DNA of 64,000 nt from Zeugodacus cucurbitae. Taxonomy: Eukaryota; Arthropoda; Insecta; Diptera; Tephritidae. Made by a program: the position numbers and the translations under genes. The stretch covers positions 23,807,501 to 23,871,500 of the forward strand of contig NC_071671.1 in the NCBI RefSeq assembly GCF_028554725.1. The letters are read 5' to 3'. The first letter of the stretch is position 1. The number at the start of each line of letters is the position of its first letter. Of this stretch, positions 1-10,747 are shown in pieces. The notes under the pieces are model-generated. The model saw only the letters and a list, made by a program, of their open reading frames with translations, did not search any database and was not told where the DNA came from.

Positions 1-841
1 GCTCCTGGCGTACGCCGATGATATTGATATCATCGGAAACAACACCCGCGCCGTTAGTTCTGCTTTTTCCCGCCTGGATAAGGAAGCGAAGCGAATGGGT
101 CTGGTGGTGAACGAGGACAAGACGAAATATGTCCTGTCATCAAACAAACAGTCAGCGCATTCGCGTCTTGGCTCCCACGTCACTGTTGACAGTCATAACT
201 TTGAAGTTGTAGATAATTTCGTATACCTAGGAACCAACATTAACACCGATAATAATGTCAGCCTTGAAATCCAACGCAGAATCACTCTTGCCAACAGGTG
301 CTACTATGGACTGAGTAGGCAATTGAAAAGTAAAGTCCTCTCTCGACGAACAAAAACTAAACTCTACAAGTCCCTCATCATTCCCGTCCTACTTTATGGT
401 GCAGAAGCGTGGACGGTGTCAACATCCGATGAGACGGCACTAGGAGTTTTCGAGAGAAAGGTTTTGCGGAAGATTTATGGTCCCTTAAACATTGGCAACG
501 GCGAATACCGCAGAAGATGGAATGATGAGCTGTATGTGTTGTTCGACGACATAGACATAGTCCAGCGAATAAAAAGACAGCGGCTACGCTGGCTGGGTCA
601 TGTTGTTCGAATGGATGAAAGTGCCCCAGCTCTGAAAGTGTTCGATGCAGTACCCGCTGGTGGAAGCCTAGGAAGAGGGAGACCTCCACTGCGGTGGAAG
701 GACCAGGTGGAGAAGGACCTGTCTTCACTTGGTATTACCAATTGGCGCCAAACCGCCAAAAGGAGAGATGCGTGGCGCACTGTTGTGGACTCGGCTATAA
801 CCGCGTAAGCGGTTTCTACGCCAGTTAAGAAGAAGAATGAT
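1..841 (+). mobile_element. RTE-like LINE, copy A, 3' part (cut by window edge)
   Basis: The copy enters from the left edge inside the reverse transcriptase domain and runs to its own 3' end. The untranslated tail after the stop is only about 30 bases and finishes in a short AAG tandem run (about 829-838). A very short 3' UTR ending in a microsatellite is characteristic of the RTE clade, so that clade is my preferred assignment. The same 3' end is found in the antisense copy at 5671-6159 and the sense copy at 28610-29200. The full-length copy at 31775-35032 has a different tail. Confidence 0.85.
2..808 (+). CDS. LINE reverse transcriptase, C-terminal part (partial)
   Basis: This is the C-terminal 268 residues of the LINE polyprotein. 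It is open from the window edge, so the first ATG inside it (position 95) is not the true start. The first residues contain the catalytic AYADD box of the reverse transcriptase, encoded by bases 8-22. The thumb and C-terminal region that follow match the 996-residue protein encoded at 31803-34793 almost throughout. They include the RRRWNDELY and RLRWLGHV stretches typical of these insect elements. There is no internal stop or frameshift. The product would act with the endonuclease in target-primed reverse transcription. Whether the upstream half is intact cannot be seen. Confidence 0.85.
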   Translation, partial: LLAYADDIDIIGNNTRAVSSAFSRLDKEAKRMGLVVNEDKTKYVLSSNKQSAHSRLGSHVTVDSHNFEVVDNFVYLGTNINTDNNVSLEIQRRITLANRCYYGLSRQLKSKVLSRRTKTKLYKSLIIPVLLYGAEAWTVSTSDETALGVFERKVLRKIYGPLNIGNGEYRRRWNDELYVLFDDIDIVQRIKRQRLRWLGHVVRMDESAPALKVFDAVPAGGSLGRGRPPLRWKDQVEKDLSSLGITNWRQTAKRRDAWRTVVDSAITA

Positions 842-1036
842 ATATCTTTATAGTACATGTAAAACCTAAAATAAAAAATATGGTTTTAGGTCTGTGTAAC
901 GCGGGGATGCAAATAAATAAGGGACCCTTGGTCCTTTTTTGTAAAAAAAATTTCGAACCGCCATAACTTTAAAACTAATGAACAGATTTCAAAACACCAT
1001 GTGACTTTTTTGTACAGAATTTCTCAAACTTTAAAA

Positions 1037-1336
1037 CTGTGTATCGTAAAAATTTTTAAAATTAATATTTCATAGCAAAAAAATTATTTTTTTTTAATTT
1101 TTAACAATTTATGCCCCCTTTGATTTTTTTCGAAAATATCTTAAAATGTTCCTTATTTCATCACCTTTTTACCCCCCAAAGGGAATTTTGGGACAGTAAT
1201 ATTTGTATGAGCTACAAATAAAAAACCAACTCAGAACATGATGAAAAATCATTGATTTATGCACTATTATTATCAGAATTTAGCGTAACCCACGATTAAC
1301 GACGGGGACGTAGCAGACATTTAATCCCTTTTTGTT
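1037..1336 (+). repeat. Left arm of a 300 bp long inverted repeat
   Basis: This segment returns as its reverse complement at 3672-3963. By eye the inner 150 bases differ at about two positions (for example cccacgatt/cccaggatt and gacgggg/gacgtgg); the outer part differs mainly by small indels in A/T runs. Landmarks are the ctgtgtat outer end, a ccccctttg block and the inner end atttaatccctttttg. It encodes no recognisable protein. It could be the terminal arm of a foldback-like element or of a MITE with long inverted repeats. Confidence 0.85.
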
Positions 1337-1543
1337 TTTTTTATTTTTTAATATTTTTTTTAATTTGTTTGTATTTTTTAAATTTTTAATTTTTTTATTT
1401 GTTTTTGTTTTTTATTTAAAATTATCACGTACTTGATTCTAATCTACGTAATAATTTAAAAAAAAGCAAAAACCAAAAAAACAAACAAAAAAATTAAAAA
1501 TTTGAAAAATACAAAAAAATTAAAAAAATATTAAAAAAATAAC
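1333..1543. repeat. AT-rich hairpin with ~80 bp arms
   Basis: A run of T-rich DNA (about 1333-1413) is followed by a loop of about 45 bases and then by its A-rich reverse complement (about 1459-1543). The arms keep matching interruptions such as ttaatatt/aatattaa and ttgtttg/caaacaa, so this is more than facing homopolymers. It lies exactly between the left long inverted-repeat arm and the start of the first DINE-like element. A small MITE or a replication-slippage product is possible. Confidence 0.65.
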
Positions 1544-2544
1544 AAGTAAGGAAGGGCTAAGTTCGGGTGTAACCGAACATTTTATACTCTCGCAATTTAT
1601 ATATTTAACTTTATTTATATTATATAATACACAATTTGACCCACATATTCGTCATATATATTGTATAAAGTCCATTGAAAGTTGGAAACCATAATATTAG
1701 GTTAGAAGCACCGAGTCCTCGTGTTCGATATATGGGGCCTTAAAAACCTATGGTCCGATTTCGGCGATTTTTAGAATGGGGCTGCCACACTATTAGCATA
1801 GTATTTATGCAAAGTTCTGCACCGATATCTTCACTAGTGCTTACTTTATATATTGTAAAGTAAACGATTCAGATTGTCTTCAAAGTTCTGGTATATAGGA
1901 AGTAGGCGTGGTTGTGAAGCGATTTGGCCTATTTTCACAACATATCATTGAGATGTAAGGAAACTATTACAAACCAAGTTTCATTGAAATCGGTCGAGTA
2001 GTTCCTGAGATATGGTTTTTGACCCATAAGTGGGCGACGCCACGCCCATTTCCCATTTTGTAAAAAAATCTGAGTGCAGCTTCCATCTGCCAATTCTTGT
2101 GTGAAATTTAGTGTTTCCGACGTTTTCCGTTATTCAGTTAACCCACTTTTTGTAATTTTCAACCTAACTTTTGTATGGGAGGTGGGCGTGGTTATGATCC
2201 GATTTCTTTAATTTTTGGACAGTATTAGGAAATGGCTAAAAAAAACTACTGCAGAAAGTTTGGTTTATATAGCTCTATTGGTTTGCGAGATATGTACAAA
2301 AAACTTAGTAGGGGGCGGGGCCACGCCCACAAAAATTACATCAAAATTTGCCCTTTCATAGTGCGATCCTTGATACCAAATTTTATTTCCATAGCTTTAT
2401 TTATGGCTTAGTTATGGCACTTTATGTGTTTTCGGTTATCGCCATTTTGTGGGCGTGGCAGTGGTCCGAGTTTGCTCATTTTCGAAAGCAACCTTCCTAT
2501 GGTGCCAAGAAATAAGTGTGCCAAGTTTCATCAAGATATCTTAA
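1541..2544 (+). mobile_element. DINE-1/mini-me-like element, type A, copy A1 (3' truncated)
   Basis: It starts with aacaagtaaggaagggctaa, then a short palindrome (gttcgggtgtaaccgaac) and the motif ttttatactctcgcaa. The internal sequence contains recurrent blocks such as gtgggcgtgg and cgccacgcccatt. It lacks the GTCY microsatellite and the 3' hairpin because it runs directly into copy A2. DINE-1/INE-1/mini-me elements are non-autonomous Helitron-related repeats known from Diptera. Membership is inferred from structure, not from a database match. Confidence 0.7.
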
Positions 2545-3674
2545 TATATTTATTTATTTAACCTTATTTATGTTATATAATACACAATTTGGCCCACATA
2601 CTCGTCATATATATTGTATAAAGTCCATTGAAAGTTGGAAACCATAATATTAGGTTAGAAACACCTTAAAAACCTATGGTCCGATTTCGGCGATTTTTAG
2701 AATGGGGCTGCCACACTATTAACATAGTATTTGTGCAAAGTGCTGTACCGATATCTTCACTAGTACTTACTTTATATATTGTAAAGTAAACGATTCAGAT
2801 CGTCTTCAAAGTTCTGGTATATAGGAAGTAGGCGTGATTGTAAAGCGATTTAGCCTATTTTCACAACATATCATTGAGATGTAAGGAAACTATTACAAAC
2901 CAAGTTTCATTGGAATCGGTCAAGTAGTTCCTGAGATATGGTTTTTGACCCATATGTGGACGACGCCACGCCCATTTTCCATTTTGTAAAAAAAATCTGA
3001 GTGCAGCTTCTTTCTGCCATTGTTATGTGAAATTTAGTGTTTCTGACGTTTTTTCTTAGCGAGTTAACCCACTTTTATTAATTTTCAACCTAACTTTTGT
3101 ATGGGAGGTGGGCGTGGTTATGATCCGATTTCTTTCAATTTTGAACTGCATTAGGAAGTGGCTAAAAAAACGACTGCAGAAAGTTTGGTTTATGTAGCTC
3201 TATTGGTTTGCGAGATATGTATAAAAAACTTAGTAGGGGCAGGGCCACGCCCACTTCCCCAAAAAAATTACATCCAAATATTCCCCTTCATAGTGCGATC
3301 CTTCATACCAAATTTTATTTCCATAGCTTTATTTATGGCTTAGTTATGGCACTTTATGTGTTTTCTGTTTTCGTCATTTTGTGGGCGTGGCAGTGGCCGT
3401 GGCCGATTTTGCTCATTTTCGAAAGCAACCTTCCTATGGTGCCAAGAAATAAGTGTGCCAAGTTTCATCGAGATATCTTAATTTTTACTCAAGTTACAGC
3501 TTGCACAGACGGACGGACAGACAGACATTCGGATTTGAACTCCACTCTTCACCCTGATCACTTTGGTATATATAACCCTATATCTAACTCGTTTAGTTTT
3601 GGGTGTTACGAACAACCGTTATGTGAACAAAAATATAATACTCTCTTTAGCAACATTTGTTGCGAGAGTATAAC
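2545..3674 (+). mobile_element. DINE-1/mini-me-like element, type A, copy A2
   Basis: This is a second, head-to-tail copy of the preceding element, offset by about 930-950 bases. It lacks the 5' hairpin but keeps the 3' end: a GTCY-type microsatellite in reverse orientation (cagacggacggacagacagac region, 3505-3527), then a hairpin with tactctc on one side and gcgagagta on the other, ending gagagtataa. The open frame of 159 codons at 3208-3687 is made of these repeat sequences and is not treated as a gene. Confidence 0.75.
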
Positions 3675-3963
3675 AAAAAGGGATTAAATGTCTGCTACGT
3701 CCACGTCGTTAATCCTGGGTTACGCTAAATTCTGATAATAATAGTGCATAAATCAATGATTTTTCATCATGTTCTGAGTTGGTTTTTTATTTGTAGCTCA
3801 TACAAATATTACTGTCCCAAAATTCCCTTTGGGGGGTAAAAAGGTGATGAAATAAGGAACATTTTAAGATATTTTCGAAAAAAATCAAAGGGGGCATAAA
3901 TTGTTAAAAATTAAAAAAAAAAATCTTTTTTTGCTTTGAAATATTAATTTAAAAAATACACAG
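3672..3963 (-). repeat. Right arm of the 300 bp long inverted repeat
   Basis: This is the reverse complement of 1037-1336 with only a few differences. It begins at aaaaagggattaaatg directly after the DINE-like 3' end and finishes at atacacag. The high identity between arms, compared with the more diverged DINE copies between them, suggests recent duplication, gene conversion or a young element. Confidence 0.85.
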
Positions 3964-3989
3964 ATTGATGATTATGATGATTTTCGTTA

Positions 3990-4114
3990 TTCTATTGAAA
4001 TATATACCCAATCTATGGGTCGAATTGTGTTATCTTTATAAAATTACATCTATAAATTGCGAGATTATAAAATGTTCGGTTACACCCGAACTTAGCATTT
4101 CCTTACTTGTTTTT
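3990..4114 (-). mobile_element. DINE-like type A, inverted 5' end fragment
   Basis: Read on the minus strand this carries the standard 5' end: acaagtaaggaaatgctaag, the gttcgggtgtaaccgaac palindrome and a variant of the tatactctcgcaa motif. It lies just outside the right arm, in the opposite orientation to copies A1 and A2. Confidence 0.7.
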
Positions 4115-5670
4115 AAATATATGTTTATCTCTCAGGTTTTCTAAGGAAATGTAAAGGAGATGCGTTTCTAAAATAGTGTACCTCTGCGCCAAAAATGGCC
4201 TAATATTAGGTTTTTCAAACATCCAGTAGGATTATGAAATTATGAAAAATTATCATGAAATATATACACAATATTGAGCGTATAGTCTAATTAGTTTGGT
4301 GCCGAAAATTAGTGAAATCGGTCCAGGAATTACCCCAATCCCCATGTATTATACTTAATTATTTTGGTTATTCTAGTGGACTTTATGCCGTGGAACAAAT
4401 TGTGTGTTATCTTAATCAAATTACATAAATAAATGTCGAGAGTATGTAACACAGTGATGAGCGATATTGCTATTTTTAAATCACTGTGATTTTATATTGC
4501 TATTGCGATCGCAACAAAAAAAAAGTATGAGAATTTGTACTCCACCTTTTTTTAATGTTTTACATTTTCATATTTAGTAATTTTAACAATATCCAAAATT
4601 TACCTGCTTTTGTAATCACAATTAACTAATTAATAAATGTTGGGTACATTTAACTGCTTCTGTAATCACCGCACCCAAAATTATCGAAATAGCAACTTAA
4701 ATAGTTACTATGATCCTGAACTGCTATTGCTACTTTTCGAACTGCTTTTGCTTCAGTGATCGAATTAGAATTACTGAACTCCTACATGTTCTGTGATCCA
4801 ACAAATTCACTGAGCTTCTCCATAGCTACTGAACTCAAGTTATTGAACTGCCATTGCGATTTTAATTCTCAGCTATTTACAAAACCTGATCGCAGTTGCT
4901 ATATGCTATTAGTTGAGAATGTAATAAAAAACACGTTCTAATTGAAAGACCCTGTTTACACCTCACTCAACTCATACTCATATAAATGTATATATTTAAG
5001 CTAATGAATTGGCTAAGGTTACGAATAACCAGCATTATCAGCTTGCTTATTTGCCTAGAATAACGCTACATTCATAAATACACAGGAAGATACACATGAG
5101 ATGCATTACTTCTTGAAGAACTCGTTGGAGAGAATTCCTTAAAGACAAAATTGGAGAGACTTAACATCAAGACTCCAAAAATCGACATATATTTTAGAGG
5201 AGTCAAAAAATATTGACTTAAGTGATTAGATGGGTTTAAAAATTTGAATTCAATTCATTTTTTTATCTTATTAAATAGCGCAATATGTTTAAAATAGTAT
5301 CCAAAAATATCAAATCAATCCGAATAATATTCTAAGAAATATACACTTTGGATGTTCCGCCCATCAGGCCAGGTCAATATGAATGTAAAACTTTAAACGC
5401 GTTTATCTCAAAACTTAATTTTTCAAGTCTCAAGGTGGACACGATATCTTAAAAAGTTATGAAGCGATTTTGTTCAAATTCACACACCTTTGGAATAACA
5501 TTATCTAGTTAATGAACGAAAGATTTGTTTATATTTTTATTACAACTATTTTTTTCGAGCCAATATTTGCCGAAAAATTTACCAAAAAAGTGAGTTTTTT
5601 ATGTTAAAACTCGTCAAAAAATCGATTTGCAATATTTTCTATTTTTCCTTCGTTCGTGAACTATCCATAT
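4115..5670. other. Spacer with decayed repeat pieces, no gene
   Basis: AT-rich DNA without a credible gene. Positions about 4235-4450 resemble a decayed minus-strand DINE type A 5' part (tggactttatgcc, aaattgtgtgttatc, gtcgagagtat). About 4450-4870 holds a loose repetition of actgctattgct/ctgaactg-like words. Nothing further is recognised up to the LINE copy at 5671. Confidence 0.6.
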
Positions 5671-6159
5671 CTTCTTCTTCTTGACTGGCGTAGAAACCGC
5701 TTACGCGGTTATAGCCGAGTCCACAACAGCGCGCCACAGCGCTGACTGTTTGTTTGATGACAGGAGATATTTCGTCTTGTTCTCGTTCACCACCAGACCC
5801 ATTCACTTCGCTTCCTTATCCAGGCGGGAAAAAGCAGAACTAACGGCGCGGTTGTTGCTTCTGCTGATATCAATATCATCGGCGTACGCCTGGAGCTGTA
5901 CACTCTTGTAAAAGATTGTACCTTCTCTATTTAGCTCTGCAGCTCGAACTATTTTTTCCAGCATCAAGTTAAAGAAGTCGCACGATAGTGAGTCACCTTG
6001 TCTGAAGCCTCATTTGGTATCGAACGGCTCGGAGAGGTCCTTACCGATCCTGACGGAGCTTTTGGTGTTGCTCAACGTCAGCTTACACAGCCGTATTAGT
6101 TTTGCGGGGATACCAAATTCAGACATCGCGGCATAAAGGCAGCTCCTTTTCGTGCTGTC
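5671..6159 (-). pseudogene. RTE-like LINE, copy B, deleted and truncated
   Basis: Antisense LINE remnant. On the minus strand it ends with the same 3' sequence as copy A, followed by an AAG tandem tail (5671-5682 on the plus strand reads cttcttcttctt). About 60 bases inside the 3' end the sequence jumps (near 5737) from the C-terminal codons to the region just after the AYADD box, so about 0.6 kb of coding sequence is missing. It then continues through the reverse transcriptase core and stops at 6159 (cgtgctgtc). No intact frame remains. Confidence 0.85.
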
Positions 6160-7239
6160 CATATACTATCAAAATATTTTTGGTTTATTGTTTTTAGATG
6201 AACCAATCATGGGTTATCATGTCCACGGTAAGCCCTTTTTTTCAAAGCGGTTCAGGAATTATCGCAGCTCCCAAATACTATATAACATAACTTACCTACC
6301 CTAATGGACTTTATGCCAAATGTATGGGTCAAATTGTGCCTTAATAAAACTGAATAAATAAATTTCAGTAGTATAAATTAGTCAATGAGTAAAGGTATTC
6401 TTTTCTTCGAAAATTAAAGTATAGAACAAGCTTAAATTATGCCAACAACAGATTCTATATTAGTTCGATAATATTTTGCTACAAAAATTTTGACTTTAAT
6501 TCAATTCCTCCACACAAACTCTCCCAAAAATAATCAGTTCATGCCACAAAACTAGAATTCGGCGTATCAAACTCATTTATGTGCGGCTTATACTATAACC
6601 CTAGCGCTTTAAAAACTAACGGTTATTACTTAACACACATACAGACAGACAGCATACAATCGTACATATGTAAGAAGACATAAACACTTTTCAGCATTAC
6701 CTGCAATCAACATAAACTTTAAAGACCACTTAAAATGCACACACTTTATAGCCGAACGGAGACTTCGCTATACACTGCGCTGCGCTGCTGCTTGCCACTA
6801 CTCAGCGCTGCTCTGCTGTGCTGTGTAGCCCGGTGCAATTGAGGCCGAGAATTTCCCAGGCAATAATTTACATTTAAACAACTTTGAATAAATTTCCGCC
6901 AACATTACGGTATAAATAAATTATGAAAATCTACTCAAAACTGAGATATTTATGTAGCTCGTATAATTTGGAATGCTTGCGAAGGCGCTTTGTTGTATAT
7001 GTGAGTGTGTGACTGAATGATTGTGTGAGTGTTTAAGCTCATATAAATATTTGTTTATGGCTACCAATAAAGCGTGAAGCTGTGAAGGCTTTGAGGCTGT
7101 GAGACTGGCAAATGGAAGGCAGCAACAACAAAGGAAAAAGCAAAAACAAAAACAACTAAAACAAAAGCAAAAAGCAATAAAAGTAAAAACAGAGAAGCAA
7201 AAAATAACAAAAACAAAAAGCAGCCAAAGCAAAAAAAAG
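6160..7239. other. Spacer with one possible DINE fragment
   Basis: About 6200-6375 shares words with the decayed DINE pieces near 4.3 kb (atggactttatgccaaatgtatgg, aattgtgcctta) and may be a minus-strand remnant. From 6380 to 7239 I see AT-rich spacer, a ctgcgctgctgc-like stretch around 6775-6830 and a purine-rich aacaaaaac tract at 7110-7240. The frames there are low-complexity translations and are not called genes. Confidence 0.5.
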
Positions 7240-7560
7240 AAAAGTTGTTACTGCAGCAGTGTTAGGCTGCAAATTTCGAAATTATAAATTTCGGGATTAT
7301 TTTTAGGGATCCCGAAATTTCGGAATTGGATTTTGAAGTAAAATTGAAAAGCATTAACTATACAATGCTTTGAAAGTTAGAATAATCCTAATTCTTCTCA
7401 AAGACCCTCGTAGGACCGTTATAAATAAATGATTCTAGCACTAAACTCATACGAAAAAAGTATTATGCTGTTGATAAAGATTTTTAGTTGTTTAGAGATT
7501 CAATAATGAATCCCGAAAATTTTCGGGATCCCGATTTTTTCCATTATTTTAAAATCTCGC
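7240..7560 (+). repeat. Dispersed repeat with CCCGAA palindromes, copy 1
   Basis: The copy starts with tgttactgcagcagtgttag and contains several palindromes built from cccgaaa/tttcggg, such as the one centred on the ggatcc at about 7305 and another near 7515-7540. The left part and the caaagaccctcgtagga block align with the repeat at 10498-10745. No protein is encoded. The family is not one I can name. Confidence 0.6.
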
Positions 7561-8869
7561 AATTTCAAGTTTAATAAAAGCAAAAAAAAAAAACAATAAA
7601 AAAAACAAAAACATTAACGCATGCAGTCACTCCAACGCTCCGTTAGCTTCAGTGGAATGCCATAAATAAATTAATAATTTAATGATTTAAAATACCGAAA
7701 CACAACAACAACAACTCGAGCCGTGAGCGCATAAATCGAAATTGAAAGCAGCAAATGGCAGAAGGCAGCAGGCAACGCCAGAGAAAGCTCACAGATAAAG
7801 CACAAATATTTTAAATCGCAGCGCACAGCAGCACTGATAATAAAAGTAGCAGCATTAAAAGCAACAACAACACCAATAATAACAACAACAATGAGAATCA
7901 TGCGGAATGTTTGCAGCCCATTAATATGACATGGCACACTACGAGCCCATAAAGCAAAGCATATATTTGCGCCAGCGACCGATATTCAAATAGAGGTTAC
8001 GTATACGCCGTGTCCAACTAAAGTAAAGTAAATTTCGCGTTTGTATTAAATATGGCATTTTTAATTGTTTTTCGCACTTTTAATTTATTATTATTATTAT
8101 TGAAATGTGATTTTTATTTCAGCTTTTTGCATTTGGTTTATTTGTCACTTCCTGTTTAACTCGGTGTTTGCGTAAACGTTTCGCTGTCATTTAATTTGCC
8201 TAATGGCATGTCATGTAAGACTTTTATTTGGCACGTTATTGGCAGCAGTTCAAAGCGCAGTTTTTGCCGGCACATCGAATTTGGTCACATGGGAGAATAT
8301 GCACAATGGCTTAAAAGTGATATTTGAGTGATGAATTAATTTTTATATAAAATTTTCGCATATTTAATGTCTCAAGCAATCCATCATAACTTTTTCTGAG
8401 TCTTTATAATTGCTCTGTGTCCCATCCTAACTTAAATCTCTGCAAACTTCTACTTGAGCCTTTTCCATCATCTACAATCCGTATTTTAACACTTTTTTAT
8501 CAAAAAGAATATCCAAAAAGCTTTTAAGCTGGTTTTATGCAGCTTTTGAATAATCACGCGCAAAGCTCGAAGTGAATCTCCACGTAAATTTTAGCCTGGA
8601 TCTATACATTAACTTGAACATGAACCCGGTTTAATCGTGTATCTGAATTTAAATCTTTGGCTGAACATAAAGTTTTTATGTGAACTAAAGCCGGAACTTG
8701 AGCTTTAAATTGGAAGTTCAATATAAACCTGAAACTAAACCAGCACCGAAGTCAAAACCTAAACTATCAGCATCTGCACATAGAGCTGAATAGAGACATA
8801 AACCCGTACTCGGACCTGCACTTAATTCGTGTGGATGAACTTTAATTCCCCAATATAAACTATCAGTAT
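7561..8869. other. Spacer, no gene seen
   Basis: Mostly AT-rich sequence with CAA-type tracts at 7700-7900, of the sort common in dipteran introns and intergenic DNA. From about 8590 onward loose gaacctgaa-like words appear that lead into the minisatellite. No open frame with recognisable content. Confidence 0.6.
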
Positions 8870-9225
8870 CTACACCTAAACCTTAATCCTAACCGGAACC
8901 CGAATCGGAACCTAAGGCCGAACCCGAACATGCACTTGATACTTAATCTTAACCGGAACCTGAACCCGAACCTAAGGCAAAACCCTGCTCTTGATCCTTA
9001 TTCTTAACTGAAACCTGAATCGAAACCTAAGGCAGAAACCGAACTTGCACCAAACCTTACTCTTAACTAGAACCTGAATCGGAACCTAAGACAGAATTCG
9101 AACCTGCACTTGATCCTTAATCTTAACCGAAACTTGAATCGAAATCTAAACCAGAACCCGAACATGCACTTGATTCTAATCTTAATTGGGACCTGAATCG
9201 GGACCTAAGCCAGCACCCAAAACTA
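8870..9225 (+). repeat. Degenerate minisatellite, period ~60 bp, about 6 units
   Basis: The phrase 'ttaatcttaaccggaacctg' (with variants) recurs at about 8883, 8943, 9000, 9056, 9115 and 9175, a spacing of 56-60 bases. Each unit also holds a 'gaatcggaacctaaggc' part and a 'cgaacatgcacttgat' part. Within the unit there is a shorter gaacc beat of about six bases. Units differ by 15-25 percent by eye, so the array is old. Looser related words extend back to about 8590 and forward to about 9560. All frames are interrupted. Confidence 0.75.
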
Positions 9226-10497
9226 CAGGTGTACCTAGACTGAGTCTTATCGATGAACCTTAATCTGTAGGTACGAGAAATGTAACTATTATATCTTTAC
9301 TTACAGTCCAACCTGAACCAAGACCTACATTAGATTGAATTTTCATAGGAACTAAAATGTAAATCTAAATCAGATACTGGTTTGAATGCACACTTGGTGA
9401 GAATAAGAGACCAATAAGAGACCGTTATACGAGTTCGTGCTAGGGTAAGCAACCTGCATCTCAAAATGAACAGGAACCAGAAACGGAATTTGAGCTAATT
9501 TTATTGACCGAAACGGAACCTGAGCATGGATTTGCATCAATTCTGATTCTTTAACATTCTAAGGACTCTGTTGAGAGGGAGAATGTCCTTCCTAGTGGGG
9601 CTTCAAAGCATAGAAAACAATTAGAACGAAAGGAGAGAATGAACAGAAACCAGCTCTTAATCTCTTCCATAAATACAAAATCTTAAGTCCTAGTTATCCG
9701 CCACATTTCTAAAATAAAATTTTCGTTTATATATTGAAAGCTAAGTCATACGGTTTTCGTATGAGAGAGGCAACAGCCAAAGCACTCGATCTCGGTCGCG
9801 GTGATTAGGATTGTGAAAAATTTCGTTCTTTTGAAACAGACTTCGAGCTATTCGAGTTTTTAATAGCATTATTTATTACTAACGTTGATATCAAAAGCTT
9901 TTTAAGCTCCCGTAATAGAGCTTTTAAGCTTGATACAAGCTTGTAACATAAAATTATTTTTTTCTCAGCACTTCGTCGTTAAAACACCACTGTACCTCAC
10001 GGAGCAAACGTCCAAAGTCGGCGCATATTTACCAGCTGTATGGTATGGGCTCAAATTTCAATATAAATTTTCATCTGATGCTTTTTCAATATGTACGAGC
10101 TGATATTTTTAAACCGTGTTTATTTGTATGTTTATTTGCATGTTTATTATAGATATTCAGCATATCCCTTTGGGTAAAAACTCTGATTTGCATTTAATCA
10201 AACTAATACTTTTTTTTACTTCCGCAACGGTAAAACATATGATGAGCAACAAAGCAAAAACAAAGAAAGCATGCAAGCAGACATGACAGCGCTGGGGAAA
10301 ATTAAAAAAGGAAGAATTTTGAAAACAGCAACGTGAAAAAAGTGAACAACAACATTATGGCACACTATAAATACTATGAGCACTTTGTACAATAAAAATT
10401 TGTCATTCAGTGACCGCCTTTCGACGCCACACACACAGGCGGCAATGACCTCAGTGACGGTGTGTTGGTAGAGTGTGAATGGGCAAAAAAACGTGCA
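9226..10497. other. Spacer, no gene seen
   Basis: Continues with scattered gaacctga-like words to about 9560, then ordinary AT-rich sequence. The open frame on the minus strand at 10216-10527 is CA/GT-rich and has no recognisable domain. Confidence 0.55.
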
Positions 10498-10745
10498 GGT
10501 TGTTGCAGCAGCAGTGTTATGATGCAAAATGTTGATATTACAAATTACGGGATTATTTTTCGGGATCCCGAAACTACGGGATTGGAATTTTTTGTTATTT
10601 TTTCATTATTCCAACGAGCTTTGTAAATATTTTTTTTTTTAATAATTTTGTAAAAATATTGATGACATAATGATTTAAATGTTCTCTAAAGGTCCCGTAG
10701 GATCAGACATTTTCTGGATCTGGATTTTTTTCAATTTTAACATTT
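10498..10745 (+). repeat. Dispersed repeat with CCCGAA palindromes, copy 2
   Basis: It begins with ggttgttgcagcagcagtgtt, matching the start of the 7240 copy, and carries the same attacgggattatttttcggg and ggatcccgaaa block, then a ctctaaaggtcccgtagga block. It is more eroded than copy 1 in its right half. Confidence 0.6.
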
Positions 10746-10747
10746 TT

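Noticed and set aside
3208..3687. 159-codon frame as a gene
   Set aside because: It lies entirely in a DINE-like element plus its microsatellite, and equivalent frames recur at 16415-16974 in another copy.
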